A stretch of DNA of 64,000 nucleotides from Marinobacter segnicrescens (GTDB taxonomy: Bacteria; Pseudomonadota; Gammaproteobacteria; Pseudomonadales; Oleiphilaceae): assembly GCF_900111555.1 (NCBI RefSeq), contig NZ_FOHZ01000001.1, positions 62,001 to 126,000 on the forward strand, given 5' to 3'. The position numbers and the translations under genes are program-made. Under the pieces are notes generated by a model, which was not told the DNA's origin, did not search any database, and saw only the letters and a program-made list of their open reading frames with translations. Of the stretch, positions 63,150 through 64,000 are shown piece after piece. Position 1 is the first letter of the stretch, and each line of letters opens with the position of its first letter.

Positions 63150-64000
63150 TTAACGAAGGTTGATAATGGTCTGAGTCACCGCATCCGAAGTCTCAATGGT
63201 CTTGGCATTGGCCTGGTAGTTACGCTGGGCAATAATCAGGTTCACCAGTTCCTGCGACAGGTCCACGTTGGACTCCTCCACCGAACTTGCGGAAATCGAA
63301 CCCAGAGTACCCGTACTCGGCGCGCCGAAAATCGGCTGGCCAGACTCGAAGGTTTCCACCCAGTTGGTATCTCCGACCGGCGACAGGCCGTCAGCATTGG
63401 CAAAGGTCGCCAGTGAAACCTGCCCCAGGTTCTGGGACTGACCATTGGAATAACGGGCAAAGATAACCCCTTCTCCGGATACATCCAGGCCTGACAGGCG
63501 GCCAGTGGTATAACCGTTCTGCCGCTGATCAACGACACCAAACGAAGAGCCGTACTGCGTAGTCTCGTTCATGTTAATGGCAAAGTTCGAGGACACGGGG
63601 GGATCGGCAATCGGCAGCTGGCCGCCGTTGGCGATGGGCAGCGGACCGTCCGAACCATTGGGCTGGCCTGACTGATCTTTCGGTGTCCAGTTGGAGATCA
63701 GCACCTGCCCGTCAGGATCACCATCCACCGATGCGATACTGCCGTCGCTGTTGAACTCCAGTTCATAGCGGGCCCGGGTCGGCTCCCCGGTTGTGAAAGG
63801 GGGGTCCCCGACGTCTTCACCATCAATCTGGATATACATTGCCCAGACACTTTCACCACCGGTAACCGGCTCCTTCACAAAGTACTGGGTCATGGTATGA
63901 GGATTACCCAGACTATCGTAGATGGTCGAAGACGTAGCATGGTTGTAGGTGCGCTGGTCTTCCGGATTGAACGTATTGGTTCGGGTCACAGAAGGATCTG
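63150..64000 (-). CDS. flgE: Flagellar hook protein FlgE (partial, 5' end outside the window)
   Basis: Only the C-terminal 280 or so residues are present; the frame is still open at the window edge. Seen are SSTIYDSLGNPHTMTQYFV, the hook-specific D2/D3 region, the LSGLDVSGEGVIFARYSNG segment, and the C-terminal helix SSVEESNVDLSQELVNLII followed by AQRNYQANAKTIETSDAV. The next gene on the strand is flgF, as expected for flgEFGHIJKL. Confidence 0.95.
   Translation of the reverse strand, partial: DPSVTRTNTFNPEDQRTYNHATSSTIYDSLGNPHTMTQYFVKEPVTGGESVWAMYIQIDGEDVGDPPFTTGEPTRARYELEFNSDGSIASVDGDPDGQVLISNWTPKDQSGQPNGSDGPLPIANGGQLPIADPPVSSNFAINMNETTQYGSSFGVVDQRQNGYTTGRLSGLDVSGEGVIFARYSNGQSQNLGQVSLATFANADGLSPVGDTNWVETFESGQPIFGAPSTGTLGSISASSVEESNVDLSQELVNLIIAQRNYQANAKTIETSDAVTQTIINLR

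Overview
The window is chromosomal DNA of a gammaproteobacterium, most likely Marinobacter or a close relative. This rests on protein style and on a Pseudomonas-like gene order: trmJ-cysE-iscR-iscS, ndk-rlmN-pilW-rodZ-ispG-hisS-yfgM-bamB-der, and queA-tgt-yajC-secD-secF. Genes are densely packed, and almost everything is core housekeeping. I see no prophage, insertion sequence, CRISPR array or defence island.

Layout. 1-13480: a TCA-cycle cluster. On the minus strand lie sdhCDAB, then sucA-sucB-lpd-sucC-sucD ending in a terminator; on the plus strand, divergent from sdhC, lies gltA. 13480-15081: a dispersed structured repeat, a 3-hydroxyisobutyrate-dehydrogenase-family gene and a tandem repeat array. 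15082-25153: topA, fadA-fadB, a secreted protein of unknown function, a universal stress protein and the ABC-F ATPase uup. 25162-28568: a YcbX-like MOSC protein, tRNA-Gly, a DUF924 protein, a CbiX-like chelatase, a YfcH-like epimerase, tRNA-Glu and a 47-residue membrane protein. 28848-34689: a GGDEF/EAL protein followed by ackA-pta. 34715-46842: a long minus-strand series from cysE and iscRS through ndk, rlmN, pilW, rodZ, ispG, hisS, yfgM and bamB to der. 46835-54460: trmJ, suhB, then queA-tgt-yajC-secDF and tRNA-Leu. 54541-64000: the flagellar rod, hook and hook-filament junction genes flgL, K, J, I, H, G, F and a partial flgE.

How the genes work together. The first block makes most of the TCA cycle (citrate synthase, 2-oxoglutarate dehydrogenase, succinyl-CoA ligase, succinate dehydrogenase). 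fadBA feeds it acetyl-CoA, and ackA-pta interconverts acetyl-CoA and acetate. The envelope is served by secDF-yajC, bamB, rodZ and pilW. The last block is an axial flagellar operon.

The most unusual material is intergenic. A repeat of about 95 bp occurs three times (13590-13683, 62770-62863 and, inverted, 62980-63091). Each copy can fold into a three-way junction: two inner hairpins with UCCC-type loops inside a closing stem. The stems are kept by compensatory changes, and the closing stem has largely different sequence in each copy while still pairing with itself. Also notable are iscRS lying directly against ndk with no iscU-iscA-hscBA-fdx between them, a 43-bp tandem array between convergent genes, and several unannotated operator-like palindromes and hairpins.
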